NCBI GenBank assembly: GCA_910575505.1
Contig: CAJTFK010000003.1
Coordinates: 172,291 to 236,290, forward strand
Direction of reading: 5' to 3'
Source: Oscillospiraceae bacterium
GTDB lineage: Bacteria; Bacillota; Clostridia; Oscillospirales; Oscillospiraceae
DNA: 64,000 nucleotides
A model generated the notes under the pieces. That model saw only the letters and a list, made by a program, of their open reading frames with translations, did no database searches and was not told the origin of the DNA. Below, in pieces: positions 1 through 7,918 of the stretch (the stretch's first letter is position 1; each line of letters begins with the position of its first letter). The position numbers were made by a program, and so were the translations under genes.

Positions 1-634
1 AGGGGTTGGCCTTGTTGCTGGTAAAGCACTCAATGGCATGGGCCAGGGCGTCCACGCCGGTGGCGGCGGCAATCTTCCGGGGCAGCTTTTTAATCATCAC
101 CGCGTCCAGAATCACATAGTCCGCAATCATCTCCGTGTTGACGATGCCCACCTTCAGCTGCTTTTCCGGCACCGCCACAATGGCGTTGGGCGTGGCCTCG
201 GAGCCGGTGCCCGCGGTGGTGGGAATCATCAGGGTCTTCATGCACTTTTTGGCCCGGCCGGGTTCATCCAGCAGCTCCTTGATGCCGTATTCATCGGTCA
301 TCAGAATGCTGGCCAGCTTGGCGGTGTCCATGACGCTGCCGCCGCCCACGGCCATGATGAAGTCCGCGCCGCAGGCCTTGCACTGGTCTACCAGCTTCTG
401 GGCCTCCATATAGGTGGGTTCCGCCGGCAGATCGTCCAGGACGATGGTCTCCACACCGGTCTGTCTGACCTGGGCCATGGGGAACTCCAGAAGACCCGCG
501 CCCTCGATGCCCTTGTCGGTGAAGACCGCAAGGCGCTTGACGCCGTTGGCGGCGAAAATCTCGGGAATCCGGCCCAAAGCGTTCTCGCCGCTGTAAACGG
601 CATGGGGCATTTTCAGTTCGTACTTTGTCAGCAT
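1..634 (-). CDS. Iron-containing alcohol dehydrogenase, partial (3' end outside window)
   Basis: The minus-strand frame starts at the ATG at 632-634 and runs off the left edge, leaving about 211 residues. It opens MLTKYELKMPHAVYSGENAL and holds the nucleotide-binding GGGSVMDTAK motif near residue 100, then TAGTGSEAT and GVDALAHAIE, where Asp and His are metal ligands of the Fe-ADH family. This family oxidises alcohol groups with NAD(P) and a divalent metal. The start overlaps the end of the upstream sugar-acid kinase gene by 7 bp, with a GAGG-type ribosome site inside that gene, so the two are translationally coupled. The pairing suggests oxidation of a hydroxy-acid or its phosphate in the same pathway; the substrate cannot be read from sequence. 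Confidence 0.9.
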   Translation of the reverse strand, partial: MLTKYELKMPHAVYSGENALGRIPEIFAANGVKRLAVFTDKGIEGAGLLEFPMAQVRQTGVETIVLDDLPAEPTYMEAQKLVDQCKACGADFIMAVGGGSVMDTAKLASILMTDEYGIKELLDEPGRAKKCMKTLMIPTTAGTGSEATPNAIVAVPEKQLKVGIVNTEMIADYVILDAVMIKKLPRKIAAATGVDALAHAIECFTSNKANP

Positions 635-1890
635 GTTCCGTCCTCCTCGTTGTCCTCTCCGGCGCCCAGGGAGCGGGCCAGCCTGATGAACAGGTCCGGC
701 TCTCCAAAGCCGCCGGATTTTGAAATGATATGATAGGTTTTCCCGTGGTACACAAAATCAGTCAGAACTGCGCCGGTATCCAGCTCGCAGACCGGACGCA
801 GCTCCGCCACGCCTACCGCCCGCATCAGGGCCAGCAGGGCGTCCCCGCCGGTGCAGAGAATCGTGGCGTCCAGGCCGCCGTCCAGCATCCGCTGAACCAG
901 CTGTCCCAGCTGCCGGGAAATGCGCCGCCGCAGGTCCTCGGTGGTCAGGCCCCGGGCCCGGGCGTAAGGCGTGGTATCGTCCTGCCCTGCCGGGTCGTTC
1001 ACATCCAGAATGAAGCGTTTCTTCGCCGCGGCCTCCGCCAGCCAGGCCCCAACGGCCTGATTGCAGTCCGGGCTGTCCGCCCAGGCGGGCTCCAGCTTCT
1101 GCACCGGGTTCAGGTGAACATGGGGGAATCCCGCCGCCTCCGCCTCGGCCATCTGACGCAGCGTCACCTGGTTCACACTGCCGCAGGCCACAAACAGCGC
1201 ACGGGGCAGAGGCGGAACCCTGGGCTTTTCTCCGCTGAGGCCCAGACTGTCCGCCAGCACCGCGCCGAAGCCTGCGCATCCGGCGGAAATCCGCAGCCCA
1301 GCCCGGCCCAGCCTCCGGGCCGTCCGGCGGAGGTCGGTCTCGTTCTCCGCGTCGTAAACCTGAATCCCCGGCGCGTCCATATCCTCCCCGGGCTTCCGGA
1401 CGCGGACCGGCGTATCGGTCTGCTCCCCGATGATCTCCGCAACGGCGGAGCGCCGCACCGGCTCAAAGGGGTCCTGGCCAAACACGCTGTCGGCCACCGG
1501 CACGCCGTCTATGTAGTGCACGCCTCCCCGGGTCAGCCGCCGCAGCTTGGGGAAGGCGGGAAGGAAGGGCATCCGGTCCGCCCCGGCGGCGTCCAGCACC
1601 GCGCTGAGCTCAGCGCCCACGTTGCCCCGGAGGGCGGAGTCTGTCTTCTTATAGATGTACGAAAATCCTGCGTCCAGCGCGGACCGCGCCGCCCGGAACA
1701 CGACGTCATACGCTTCTTTAGGGCTCAGGTGGCGGGTCTCCGCGTCCAGGACCAGAATCTCCGCCTCCGACCGGGAAAAATCATAGGCCGGGTCCGTCAC
1801 CACACAGGTCCGGGCTCCCCGGGCGGCGAACTGGACGCCGGAGTCCAACGCCCCGGTAAAGTCATCCGCAATCATCAAGAGTCTGCCCAT
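628..1890 (-). CDS. Four-carbon acid sugar kinase family protein (DUF1537)
   Basis: 420 residues, the usual length for the DUF1537 family. The N-terminus carries the family hallmark MIADDFTGALDSGVQFA (residues 6-22), and the C-terminal nucleotide-binding domain has ILCTGGDALLALM around residue 345 and a late KSGGFGEPD motif near residue 393. Characterised relatives phosphorylate C4 sugar acids such as D-threonate and D-erythronate (DtnK, OtnK, LtnK). Start at 1890 is supported by a GGAGG site. It is first in a two-gene unit with the Fe-ADH, driven by a promoter at 1995-2023 and divergent from a PrpR-like regulator. Inference: a sugar-acid catabolic operon. The exact substrate is unknown. Confidence 0.88.
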   Translation of the reverse strand: MGRLLMIADDFTGALDSGVQFAARGARTCVVTDPAYDFSRSEAEILVLDAETRHLSPKEAYDVVFRAARSALDAGFSYIYKKTDSALRGNVGAELSAVLDAAGADRMPFLPAFPKLRRLTRGGVHYIDGVPVADSVFGQDPFEPVRRSAVAEIIGEQTDTPVRVRKPGEDMDAPGIQVYDAENETDLRRTARRLGRAGLRISAGCAGFGAVLADSLGLSGEKPRVPPLPRALFVACGSVNQVTLRQMAEAEAAGFPHVHLNPVQKLEPAWADSPDCNQAVGAWLAEAAAKKRFILDVNDPAGQDDTTPYARARGLTTEDLRRRISRQLGQLVQRMLDGGLDATILCTGGDALLALMRAVGVAELRPVCELDTGAVLTDFVYHGKTYHIISKSGGFGEPDLFIRLARSLGAGEDNEEDGTC

Positions 1891-1994
1891 GCGCGCCTCC
1901 TTGTGCGTTCATTTTTGAAACATCAAAATCGACAGATGTTCCGTTTCGGCGGTTCGCTAAAAAACCCGGCGGTCCGCCGCTGTACTTTGGCATC

Positions 1995-2023
1995 ATTTTA
2001 TAAAGAACCGTCTGCAAGTGCAA
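1995..2023 (-). promoter_or_regulatory. Sigma-70-type promoter of the sugar-acid kinase operon
   Basis: Reading the minus strand: TTGCAC (2018-2023), 17 bp spacer, TAAAAT (1995-2000). It lies about 105 bp upstream of the kinase start. Between it and the gene is an inverted repeat AACATC (1919-1924) / GATGTT (1935-1940), a candidate operator in the untranslated leader. Confidence 0.55.
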
Positions 2024-2072
2024 TCATTTTTTTGGTTTTTGGCGTTCACATTTGAAACGCACCGAAAAAACC

Positions 2073-2101
2073 TTGCGATTTTTTTGTTGGTTTGTTATAA
2101 T
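2073..2101 (+). promoter_or_regulatory. Promoter of the PrpR-like regulator gene
   Basis: TTGCGA (2073-2078), 17 bp spacer, TATAAT (2096-2101), about 33 bp before the ATG at 2134. The ribosome site TGGAGG is at 2124-2129. Divergent from the kinase promoter, leaving about 50 bp between the two -35 boxes. Confidence 0.75.
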
Positions 2102-2133
2102 ACGTTTAATATCGAAACACTTTTGGAGGGCCT

Positions 2134-3921
2134 ATGGACAATCCCATCCGCGTTCTGGGCATTGCGCCCTACGAGGGCATGAAAACCCTCATGTCCAATC
2201 TGGCGGCGGAATACCCGCAGATGGACCTGACTCCGTTCGTGGGCGACAGGGAGCTGGGGCTGGAAATTGCCCGGGCCAATTTCCACGGCAATTACGACGT
2301 GGTCATCTCCCGAGGGGATACCGCCAGCATCCTGCGCCAGAATCTCTCCCTGCCGGTGGTGGAGATTGAGGTCTCCATGTACGATATCCTCTATGCCCTG
2401 AAGCTGGCCAACGGCCTGGAGGGCAGAACCGCCATTGTTGCCGCCGTCAGCGTTGTGGAGAACGTCCGGGCCCTCTGCGGACTGATGGACTACCGCATCG
2501 AGATGTTCTCCTATGATACAGAGGACGATATTGAGCCGATTCTGCGCCGGCTCCGGCGGGACCGGTGCCAGACCGTCCTCTGCGACACCGTGGCCAACGC
2601 CACTGCCAAGCGCCTGGATATGGATTCCTTCCTCATCACATCCTCCGGGGAGAGCATCCGCCAGGCCTTTGACCAGGCCATTCTGCTGAGCTGGAGCCAG
2701 CAGCGCCTGCGGGACGAAAACCTCTTTTTCCGGGAACTGATTCACGGCCAGATCGGCCAGACGGTGGTGTTCGACGAAAGCGGCACTTTGTACTTCTCCA
2801 CTCTAGACAACCTGACCACGGAGCTGCTGGAGCTGCTGCGCCGGGAGCTGCCGGAGTCCTGGAAGGTTCCGGAGCGCCGGGTGGCCCGGACTCTGGGCGG
2901 GATGCTGTACTCCATCCGCAGCCGGCAGATCCGCTCCGGCAGCCTCTCCTGCGTGGCCTTTTTCGTGGCGGCCCGGCGGACCACCCTCTCCCCCAACCAG
3001 GTGGGCGTCCGCTTCTCCAGCCGCCAGGAGTCCGAGTCCTCCTTTTACGGCAGCATTTTCAGCCTCTTCCAGACCATTGACGATTTGCAGGAGCAGATTG
3101 AGCGGATCAACCAGAGCCGGGCCCCGGTGCTGGTCTCCGGCGAGGACGGCACCGGCAAGGAATCCATCGTACAGGCCCTGTATCTCCGGAGCTCTCTCCA
3201 GAACCATCCCCTGATTTCCATCAATTGCAGCCTCCTCAACGACAAGAGCTGGGCCTTTCTGCTGGAGCACCACAATTCCCCCCTGACGGACAAGGAAAAC
3301 ACGCTGTATTTCGCCAGCATCGACGTGCTCTCCGAGGAGCGGATGCGCCAGCTTCTGGCGGCGCTGATGGAGATGGATGTCTGCCGTCAGAACCGGGTTC
3401 TGTTCTCCTGCGTCTGCCAGCCGGACGAGTACATCTCCGCTGCCGGGTCCCTGTTCCTGGACAAGCTCCGCTGCCTGACCCTGTATCTGCCGCCCCTGCG
3501 GGCGGCCCCCCAGCGGATTCCCGCCCTGGTCAATCTCTCCATCGCCCACTTCAGCGCCAACGTGCCCCTTCAGATTCTGGGGGCGGAGCCGGAGGCCGTG
3601 GACCTGCTCCAGCGCTTTCCCTGGCCTCATAATTACACCCAGTTTCAGCGGGTGATGAAAATGCTGGCCGTCACCGCCTCCGGCCAGACCATTACGGCGG
3701 CAGCCGTGTCGGAGGTGCTGAAAACAGAGCGGCACATGGGCACGTTCTCCCTCAGGGCGGAAAATGCCGCCGCCCCTCTGGATTTGAGCCGGACCCTCAG
3801 CGAAATTGACCAGGACGTGGTTCAGCGTGTGGTGGAGGAAACTGGAGGCAATCAGACCGCCGCCGCCAAACGGCTGGGCATCAGCCGGACCACCCTGTGG
3901 CGTCTGCTTCAGAAGGGATGA
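2134..3921 (+). CDS. PrpR-N domain regulator with degenerate AAA+ domain
   Basis: 595 residues. Residues about 5-190 match the PrpR N-terminal sensory fold (VVISRGDTASILRQ, LPVVEIEVS). A linker follows, then an AAA+ region with an intact Walker A (GEDGTGKE, residues 336-343), and a Fis-type helix-turn-helix at the end (GGNQTAAAKRLGISRTTLWR). The GAFTGA loop that contacts sigma-54 is absent, and the Walker B segment reads TLYFASIDVLS where active relatives have acidic residues (TLFLDEI). It therefore looks built like a sigma-54 activator but probably cannot act as one; a sigma-70 repressor or activator role, as in TyrR, is more likely. Its divergent position suggests it controls the sugar-acid kinase operon. 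Confidence 0.85.
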   Translation: MDNPIRVLGIAPYEGMKTLMSNLAAEYPQMDLTPFVGDRELGLEIARANFHGNYDVVISRGDTASILRQNLSLPVVEIEVSMYDILYALKLANGLEGRTAIVAAVSVVENVRALCGLMDYRIEMFSYDTEDDIEPILRRLRRDRCQTVLCDTVANATAKRLDMDSFLITSSGESIRQAFDQAILLSWSQQRLRDENLFFRELIHGQIGQTVVFDESGTLYFSTLDNLTTELLELLRRELPESWKVPERRVARTLGGMLYSIRSRQIRSGSLSCVAFFVAARRTTLSPNQVGVRFSSRQESESSFYGSIFSLFQTIDDLQEQIERINQSRAPVLVSGEDGTGKESIVQALYLRSSLQNHPLISINCSLLNDKSWAFLLEHHNSPLTDKENTLYFASIDVLSEERMRQLLAALMEMDVCRQNRVLFSCVCQPDEYISAAGSLFLDKLRCLTLYLPPLRAAPQRIPALVNLSIAHFSANVPLQILGAEPEAVDLLQRFPWPHNYTQFQRVMKMLAVTASGQTITAAAVSEVLKTERHMGTFSLRAENAAAPLDLSRTLSEIDQDVVQRVVEETGGNQTAAAKRLGISRTTLWRLLQKG

Positions 3922-3954
3922 CCGGCTTGGCCGGAACAGCCGGACCAAAAATAG

Positions 3955-3986
3955 GCCGCCCGCGCTTTCTCAGAAGCGCGGGCGGC
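3955..3986 (+). terminator. Hairpin after the PrpR-like gene
   Basis: Perfect 13-bp GC-rich stem (3955-3967 with 3974-3986) and a TCTCAG loop, 33 bp after the stop codon. There is no immediate T run; T-rich sequence comes 20-30 bp later, so termination may be inefficient. Confidence 0.55.
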
Positions 3987-4200
3987 TCGTCCGTTCCGGT
4001 TTATTGAGTTTTTTCCGCCGGAGCCGGGAGCCTGCCCCGCGAGTCCCGGCGGGCTGTCCGCCTCTCCCTGCGCCGGACGGAGGGCCTCTGTCTTCCCGCC
4101 ACAGGCAGCACGGCCCCTTCCGTTCCCGCCGCATCTGCGGGAGCGCCGCAGCCCGCCCTGACAGCGGGACGCTCCGGGTAAACGGAGGGAGCCCCCGCCC

Positions 4201-5085
4201 CTATCTGTAAAATTCGGCGATATAGGCCAGCACATCGTCCCGGCTTCCCTGGAAGGGGCCGGGCGTCTCCATTTTCAGAGAGACCAGGGCGGTGCAGTAC
4301 AGCAGTGCGTCCTCAATGCCGGCCCGCTGCCGCTCCGTGATATACCCGGCAAAGGTGGTGTCTCCCCGTCCGGTCCGGCCGGAGAGGTTCCGGGCTTTGA
4401 TGGGGCAGGTGTAAATCTCTCTGCCGTCATAGGCCAGCACCTCGGTGTTGTGGGTAATCAGAACCTCCCTGGCCCCCCAGCTGTGGAGAAGCCTGGCCGC
4501 CTCAGCCCGGTCAGTGAGGCCGGTGAGAATCTCCGCCTCGGCGGCGTCGGTTTTCAGGTAGTCGATGCAGGGCAGGCATTCCTTTTTCTCCGCCCAGTCG
4601 TGGAAGGCCATGGTCTTGTCCGGCTCCACGTGGCGCAGCAGGCACTGTACATCCACGGCCACTTTGCCGTGCTTTGCCGCCTCGGCGAAGAGGGCCCCGT
4701 CAAAATCCCCGTAGACCAGACCGGCGAAATGGTAGATGGCGGCGTCCACATCCGGCAATTCCTCGAAGCGGAAGGGGTCGCAGACCCCCATGGAGGTGCA
4801 GGAGCGCTTTTCCTTATCGGCGGTGAAATACTGATTGCGGATGGAGCAGGTGGCCGCCGAAGGGCTCCAATACACATCCGCCCCGGAGCCCGCGAAACGC
4901 GCCTCCACGTCGGCGTCCGCCGGATTCAGCTTGGTAAACAGGGCGGTTTTATTCCCGCTCTTCGCCGCCGCGAAGCCGGAGGCCACCACCGCGCCCCCCA
5001 CTTCCTTCCGCTGGTTTCCCTGGTAGTCGATGTTGTGGTCCAGGGAGACCGGCCCAATCACCAGGACGTCATACTGTTTTTTCAT
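4201..5085 (-). CDS. PfkB/ribokinase-family carbohydrate kinase
   Basis: 294 residues from the ATG at 5083-5085, chosen over an upstream in-frame ATG because MKKQYDVLVIGPVSLD is the usual PfkB opening and GAGAGGA precedes it. GGAVVASGFAAAKSG matches the N-terminal substrate-lid region. The C-terminal signature reads SGRTGRGDTTFAGYI, where the usual anion-hole GAGD is GRGD; the catalytic Asp is kept. Members phosphorylate sugars, nucleosides or inositols, and the substrate here is not identifiable. It is a single gene with its own promoter and a leader of about 185 nt. Confidence 0.85.
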   Translation of the reverse strand: MKKQYDVLVIGPVSLDHNIDYQGNQRKEVGGAVVASGFAAAKSGNKTALFTKLNPADADVEARFAGSGADVYWSPSAATCSIRNQYFTADKEKRSCTSMGVCDPFRFEELPDVDAAIYHFAGLVYGDFDGALFAEAAKHGKVAVDVQCLLRHVEPDKTMAFHDWAEKKECLPCIDYLKTDAAEAEILTGLTDRAEAARLLHSWGAREVLITHNTEVLAYDGREIYTCPIKARNLSGRTGRGDTTFAGYITERQRAGIEDALLYCTALVSLKMETPGPFQGSRDDVLAYIAEFYR

Positions 5086-5273
5086 ATTCGTTCCTCTCCA
5101 TTCCGCCCGCAGGCATCTGCGGGGCATCGTCTGACGGTTTGAAAGCCGACGCTGTCATCGCCGGGAGTCCTGCGGCGGCCATGAAGCGGGCTTCACAGGC
5201 GGCGCGCTGCACAGTTCACGCGCCGGCGGGCGAAGCCCGCTCCGAAAACCGTATGCCGGTTTTCAGGTGCGTT
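5086..5273 (-). promoter_or_regulatory. Structured 5' leader of the PfkB kinase gene
   Basis: About 185 nt separate the mapped promoter from the start codon. Read on the minus strand the leader holds several strong hairpins: GAAAACCG/CGGTTTTC (plus coordinates about 5244-5263), GCGGGC/GCCCGC (about 5227-5242), and CCCGCAG/CTGCGGG just before the gene (about 5105-5123). No riboswitch class was recognised. It could be a cis-regulatory RNA or an intergenic repeat. Confidence 0.4.
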
Positions 5274-5279
5274 GACTCT

Positions 5280-5308
5280 ATTATACCGTCTTTTTCCCCT
5301 TCTGGCAA
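5280..5308 (-). promoter_or_regulatory. Promoter of the PfkB kinase gene
   Basis: Minus strand: TTGCCA (5303-5308), exactly 17 bp, TATAAT (5280-5285). Near-consensus sigma-70 promoter. Confidence 0.8.
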
Positions 5309-5796
5309 GCGGAAGCGCTCCTCCGGGCGTGTCCGCTCATAAATTTATCCGAAGGAGGGGGCGGCCTCTGCGTCTGTTCTCCCAATGATGCCTGCCTTCC
5401 GGCAGACGGGCCGGGACGGAGCCCGGCCCCTGCATATTGCTTCCTTTGCAATCCTCAAAAATACTGACAGCAGTCCGGCAGATGCAGGCGGCACACCCCT
5501 GCGTCTTCCTCCCTGACGGGCGTCAGCCCGCCTGCACCGTCATCCCTGTGCTGTACCGCCTGTATCCGCCTTTTCTGCTGTCATGGTTTCCGTCGCTCCG
5601 GAAGCGCCTGGTCGCCCGTTTGATCCGGAGGCGGCAGTCTTTGCGGGCAGCCTTCCTTCCGGGAGGTCTGCGGATATTCTATGCGCACGCTGTCCGGCGG
5701 GAGCGGAGAAATTCGCCGTTTTTTACAAGAAGCAGAGTATATATATCCTTATTTTCATCACATCATCCAGAAAAATCGAACGAATCATTTTTCCAG
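5309..5796. other. Non-coding stretch with one REP-like hairpin
   Basis: Nearly 500 bp with no convincing gene on either strand. It contains a palindrome at 5408-5429 (GGGCCGGG / CCCGGCCC) belonging to the repeat family described separately. The rest shows no recognisable RNA gene. Confidence 0.5.
5405..5434 (-). repeat. REP-like hairpin, copy 1
   Basis: On the minus strand it reads TGCAGGGGCCGGGCTCCG followed by TCCCGGCCCGT. It matches the hairpin at 14667-14696 at all but about two of 30 positions, and is related to one at 11082-11111. It has an 8-bp perfect stem. Confidence 0.6.
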
Positions 5797-5825
5797 TTGC
5801 GCTTTGCCGGAGGGCTATGTATAAT
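5797..5825 (+). promoter_or_regulatory. Promoter of the first ilv operon
   Basis: TTGCGC (5797-5802), 17 bp, TATAAT (5820-5825). It lies 63 bp before the leader-peptide ATG and about 305 bp before ilvB. Confidence 0.7.
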
Positions 5826-5887
5826 AATCAAAAAAACAAGGACCCCAACTTTTACAGAATGGCCGCCGTCAAGGCGGCGGAGGCTTC

Positions 5888-6007
5888 ATGAACATGCTGA
5901 CCGCTCTGAACAGCATCCTGGCCCTGTACATTATTCTGGTACTGGTAGTTCTGGTACGGAAACAGAATAGTGCGTTTGGTCATGCGCGGAGCGTGGAAGC
6001 GATGTAA
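5888..6007 (+). CDS. Branched-chain amino acid leader peptide (attenuator)
   Basis: 39-codon frame from ATG 5888 to TAA 6005-6007, with GGAGG at 5879-5883. Residues 10-23 read ILALYIILVLVVLV, a run of Ile, Leu and Val codons, followed by RKQNSAF and a polar tail. Such runs are the ribosome-stalling sensor of classical ilv/leu attenuators. A perfect terminator follows 31 nt downstream, before ilvB. The segment CGGA-G-CGT at 5987-5994, inside the last codons, can pair with the terminator's 5' arm (ACGTCCG, 6042-6048), giving a plausible antiterminator that a ribosome reaching the stop codon would mask. Alternative reading: a small single-span membrane protein, since the run is also hydrophobic enough to cross a membrane. 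Confidence 0.7.
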   Translation: MNMLTALNSILALYIILVLVVLVRKQNSAFGHARSVEAM

Positions 6008-6038
6008 GCGGCGAAGCCGCCTCAGATTCAGCGGTTTC

Positions 6039-6082
6039 AAAACGTCCGTGGCCCAACGCAGGGTCACGGGCGTTTTTGTTTC
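6039..6082 (+). terminator. Attenuator terminator before the first ilvB
   Basis: Fully paired 13-bp stem 6042-6054 / 6061-6073 (two G-U pairs), loop AACGCA, extended by four A-T pairs and followed by TTTTTGTTT. It sits between the leader peptide and ilvB, where it would stop transcription before the structural genes. Confidence 0.85.
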
Positions 6083-6129
6083 CCTCCGGGGCGGCGCAGA
6101 CTGCCGGAAGCGAAAAAGGAGAGTTCACT

Positions 6130-7761
6130 ATGGAAATGACAGGCGCTCAAATTTTAACGGAGGCCCTTCTGCGGGAAGGGGTGGAAATGGTCTTTGGCTA
6201 CGCCGGGGCCACCATCTGCCCCATTGCCGACGCTCTGCTGGCCGCGCCGGGACTGGGATATACCCTGGTCCGCACGGAGCAGAACGCCGGGCATATGGCC
6301 TCGGGCTATGCCCGGGTCACCGGGAAGACCGGGGTCTGCATCGTCACCTCCGGCCCCGGAGCCACCAATCTCATCACCGGCATCGCCACTGCCTACATGG
6401 ATTCCATCCCCCTGGTGGCCGTCACCGGCCAGGTGCCCTCCATTCAGCTGGGCCGGGATATTTTCCAGGAGGTGGACATCACCGGAGCGGTTCTGCCCTT
6501 CACCAAGCACAGCTACCTGGTCAAGGACGCCGCCCAGCTGCCCCGGATTTTGAAGGAGGCCTTTCACATCGCCTCCACCGGCCGCCCCGGCCCGGTGCTC
6601 ATCGACATTCCCATTGACGTGCAGGACCAGCTGGTGCAGGATGTGGAATTTCCCGAGGCGGTCCAGATCCGGGGCTATAATCCCAGCGTCCGGGGCAATG
6701 ACAAGCAGATCATCAACGTGGCGGCGGCCATCTCCTCGGCTCAGCGGCCTGTGATCTGCGCCGGCGGCGGCGTGTTCCTGGCCCGGGCGGAAGAGGAATT
6801 GAGGGACTTTGCCGCCCGGACCGCCATTCCGGTGGTCACCACCATGATGGGCCTCTCCCTCTTCCCCACGGAGCACCCCCTGAACATGGGCATGATCGGC
6901 ACCCACGGCAACGCCGCCGCCAACAAGGCTCTGGCAAAGTCCGACCTGCTCATCATGATCGGCACCCGTGTGGCCGACCGGGCCATTTTCTCCCCCGACG
7001 AGATTCAGAAGCGGATGCCCAACATCCACATCGACGTGGACCCGGCGGAGATCGGGAAAAACATGCAGTCCACCATTCCCCTGGTGGGCAGCGCCAAGAT
7101 TATTTTGCAGCAGCTGATGGAGCGGACCCTGCACGCGGACTGCGGGGAATGGCTCAGCCAGCTCCAGGCCCTCCGCCGGGAGGAGCTGGACCGGACCTAT
7201 CCGGAACAGGAGGGCTTCGTCTTCCCCGGCCGGCTGCTGAAGCTCCTGGGGGAGCGCCTCCGGGAGGATGCCGCCATCTGCGTGGACGTGGGGCAGAACC
7301 AAATCTGGAGCTGCAAGCATCTGCGCCTCAAGGGAGGGCGCTTCCTCACCAGCGGAGGCCTGGGCACCATGGGCTATGCCATCCCCGCCTCCATCGGCGT
7401 GAAAACCGCCCAGCGGGACCGGCAGGTGGTGGCCGTCTGCGGAGACGGCTCCTTCCAGATGTCCATGAACGAGCTGGCGGCCATCCGGGCCCGGGGCCTG
7501 GACAATAAAATTCTGCTGCTGCGCAACGGCGTGCTGGGCCTGGTCCACCAGTCCCAGACCAGGCCCCCCTATCACGGCCCCTTCGGCGTTCACCTGGAGG
7601 GAGATCCGGACTTTGCCGCCATCGCCGCCGCATACGGCATCCCCAGCCTCCGCCTGAACCGGGAGGCAGACGTGGAATCCACCCTGGACGCCTTCCTGGC
7701 GGAGCCGGGCCCCTGCCTGCTGATTGCCGAGGTGGACCCGGCGTGGCGGACCACGGACTGA
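6130..7761 (+). CDS. ilvB: Acetolactate synthase large subunit, divergent copy
   Basis: 543 residues from ATG 6130 (AAGGAG site at 6117-6122); an upstream in-frame ATG lies within the attenuator tail. Thiamine-diphosphate enzyme that condenses pyruvate with pyruvate or 2-oxobutyrate, the first common step to Val, Leu and Ile. Visible: catalytic Glu in VRTEQNAGHMASGYAR, TSGPGATNLITGIATAYMDS, the FTKHSYLV channel segment, and the ThDP/Mg motif CGDGSFQM ending in LLLRNG. The substrate-side segment, usually MVRQWQ, reads LVHQSQ here, and the following region is shortened. It is thus a divergent member of the family. A small-subunit gene follows, supporting an acetohydroxyacid synthase role. Confidence 0.88.
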   Translation: MEMTGAQILTEALLREGVEMVFGYAGATICPIADALLAAPGLGYTLVRTEQNAGHMASGYARVTGKTGVCIVTSGPGATNLITGIATAYMDSIPLVAVTGQVPSIQLGRDIFQEVDITGAVLPFTKHSYLVKDAAQLPRILKEAFHIASTGRPGPVLIDIPIDVQDQLVQDVEFPEAVQIRGYNPSVRGNDKQIINVAAAISSAQRPVICAGGGVFLARAEEELRDFAARTAIPVVTTMMGLSLFPTEHPLNMGMIGTHGNAAANKALAKSDLLIMIGTRVADRAIFSPDEIQKRMPNIHIDVDPAEIGKNMQSTIPLVGSAKIILQQLMERTLHADCGEWLSQLQALRREELDRTYPEQEGFVFPGRLLKLLGERLREDAAICVDVGQNQIWSCKHLRLKGGRFLTSGGLGTMGYAIPASIGVKTAQRDRQVVAVCGDGSFQMSMNELAAIRARGLDNKILLLRNGVLGLVHQSQTRPPYHGPFGVHLEGDPDFAAIAAAYGIPSLRLNREADVESTLDAFLAEPGPCLLIAEVDPAWRTTD

Positions 7762-7918
7762 CTTTTTCCTGAAAGAAACAGTCAGCAAAAAAAGATCTTT
7801 CGTTCCTGCGCCGTGCGCGGCTTTTGCCGGAAGGACAGGCAGAAGCGCTCTTTATTTCCGCGCCGTGCGCGGTCTTCTGCGGAACGACATCAAGAATAAG
7901 GAAAAAGGAGGCTCTCCC
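7762..7918 (+). other. ilvB-ilvN spacer with two tandem hairpin repeats
   Basis: 157 bp gap containing two similar units (7803-7836 and 7856-7888), each TTCC...GCGCCGTGCGCGG...GGAA and each able to fold on itself. They could slow RNases or tune relative ilvB/ilvN expression; no function is established. Confidence 0.5.

Noticed and set aside
5437..5970. Possible plus-strand gene before the ilv leader
   Set aside because: No ribosome site, no recognisable peptide, and it runs through the promoter and leader peptide in another frame.
5832..6130. T-box riboswitch for the ilv operon
   Set aside because: No AGGGTGGNACCGCG-type core found; the leader peptide and terminator explain the region better.
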